In this document: in pieces, positions 62,971 to 64,000 of the stretch
How positions within the stretch are numbered: the first letter of the stretch is position 1
Layout of the letters: every line of letters begins with the position of its first letter
Assembly: GCF_023159225.1 (NCBI RefSeq)
Contig: NC_063176.1
Location: forward strand, 4,724,963-4,788,962
From: Perognathus longimembris pacificus
Lineage: Eukaryota > Chordata > Mammalia > Rodentia > Heteromyidae
Reading direction: 5' to 3'
Length of the DNA stretch: 64,000 nucleotides
Made by a program: the position numbers and the translations under genes
The notes under the pieces: model-generated
What the model saw: only the letters and a program-made list of their open reading frames with translations
Told to the model about the DNA's origin: nothing
Databases searched by the model: none

Positions 62971-63162
62971 TTTTTGTTTTGCTAGTCCTATGGCTTGAAC
63001 TCAGTGCCTGGGCTCTGTCCCTGAGCCTCTCTGTACTCAAGGCTAGCACTCTACCACTTGAGCCACTTCTGGCTTTTTCTGTTTATGTGGTACTGAGGAA
63101 TCGAACCCAGGGCTTCACGTACGCTAGGCAAGCATTCTACCACTATGCCACATTCCCAACTG
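62971..63162 (-). repeat. IDL-Geo type SINE, antisense
   Basis: 'ttttgctagtcctatggctt' to 'gccacattcccaac'. Confidence 0.8.
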
Positions 63163-63299
63163 TTATGATCAGTTTCCCTTTCATTTCAAATAACTCAAAT
63201 TGTTTCTTGTTTCTGCAACCAAAAAAGAACCCAGAAGAAATGGACGAATTAGCATGTTAATAGTAAAATATGAAATGAGAAATGTTCACTTGCTCCACA

Positions 63300-63600
63300 C
63301 ACAGCCTAAAATGGAGCATTATAATGCATATTTGAACTCTTCTCTGAAGTCTGGCATTGTGATACCTCCTGCGCTGCTACTTTTGCCTATTGTAGGTCTT
63401 TTGTTGCGCCATCTGAATTCTTGGATTGTTTTCTCTATTTCAGTAAAGAATGTAACTGGACGTTGATGGGGATTGTGTTGAATTTGCACAACATCTTTGG
63501 CAATATGGCCATTTTCACCATATTGATTCTGCCTATCCATGATCGTGGGAGGTATTTCCATTTCCTGATGTCCTTCTCAACAACAACAAAAAATTTAATT
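63300..63600 (-). mobile_element. L1 ORF2 fragment, antisense
   Basis: The minus-strand frame (63,561 to 63,319) reads '[20 protein letters not shown]' and 'SAGGITMPDFREEFKYAL', a clear match in pattern to the C-terminal part of L1 ORF2. It is truncated at both ends. Confidence 0.8.
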
Positions 63601-63604
63601 CATC

Positions 63605-63818
63605 AATGCTGCCACCAGTGCCTCATGCCCATAATCTTAGCAACTCAGAGACTGAGATCTGAAGATTGTGGTTTGAAGCCAGCCCAGGCAGAGAAGTCTA
63701 TGGGACTCTTATTTCCAATAGACCATGGAGAAAAAGCTGAAAGTAGAGCTGTGACTAGCCTTGAGCACACAGAGGCTCAGGGACAGAGCCCAGGCACTGA
63801 GTTCAAGCCTCAGGACTG

Positions 63819-63862
<44 letters not shown>

Positions 63863-63875
63863 GCACGCACTCACG
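63605..63875 (+). repeat. 7SL-like + Geo composite SINE with (CA)n(CGCA)n tail
   Basis: The body runs to about 63,818; the array 63,821-63,875 ends in CGCA units, like the one at 8218-8281. Confidence 0.8.
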
Positions 63876-64000
63876 CACATGCACACACTCAACAGCACCT
63901 GACCTAGATCCACCACTAACTCCCTTCAAGTTACTTCTCCATCAAGTTATTCATGAAAGATATCTGGGAATCATTTTGCTAACTCAACTCACACACCCAG

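Overview
The window is nuclear DNA from a mammal, very probably a geomyoid rodent (kangaroo rat, pocket mouse or pocket gopher group). The main clue is a dense load of dimeric SINEs. Their left arm is ID-like and tRNA-derived; their right arm carries the recurring phrase 'gctgtggctcaagtgg'. This matches the IDL-Geo SINE described from Geomyoidea. A second, older SINE joins an Alu/B1-like (7SL-type) left arm to the same right arm. No bacterial, plasmid or viral gene organisation is present.

Region 1 (1-18,980, + strand) holds two tandem UDP-glucuronosyltransferase genes of subfamily 2B. The first is cut by the window edge: the end of exon 5 (1-176) and exon 6 (2957-3236) are present. The second is complete, with six exons (9361-10084, 11603-11751, 13346-13477, 14356-14443, 16073-16292, 18701-18980). 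Its exon lengths of 149, 132, 88 and 220 nt are the standard UGT2B lengths, and the joined frame is open for 530 codons. Between them lie SINEs, a decayed L1 ORF2 copy (about 5590-7520) containing a perfect 44-bp palindrome, and simple repeats. Both enzymes would be ER-membrane proteins that conjugate small lipophilic molecules with glucuronic acid.

Region 2 (18,981-25,000) is intergenic: SINEs, AT-rich tracts and a small unrecognised GC-rich patch.

Region 3 (about 25,000-59,600, - strand) is the complete YTHDC1 gene, encoding a nuclear m6A reader and splicing regulator. I placed all 17 coding exons by homology and splice sites. They join in frame to 727 codons, the length of the human protein, and put the m6A-pocket residues at their human positions (N363, N367, W377, W428, L439). 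The promoter is a CpG island (about 58,600-59,880) with a full CRE, a near-CRE, a GC box and a YY1-like site. UGT2B and YTHDC1 are convergent; as I remember the mouse map, Ugt2b34 and Ythdc1 lie the same way.

Region 4 (59,880-64,000) lies upstream of YTHDC1. It holds SINEs, a possible LTR fragment, an antisense L1 ORF2 remnant and one well-formed candidate exon that I could not assign.

The most interesting signal is in YTHDC1 intron 11. It sits in an almost SINE-free block of about 4.9 kb (30.84-35.76 kb) and holds a strong unused 3' splice site (exon start 35,048) and a 38-nt exon-like unit (34,104-34,067). Use of either would end the reading frame after the YTH domain, which suggests regulated, possibly autoregulatory, splicing.
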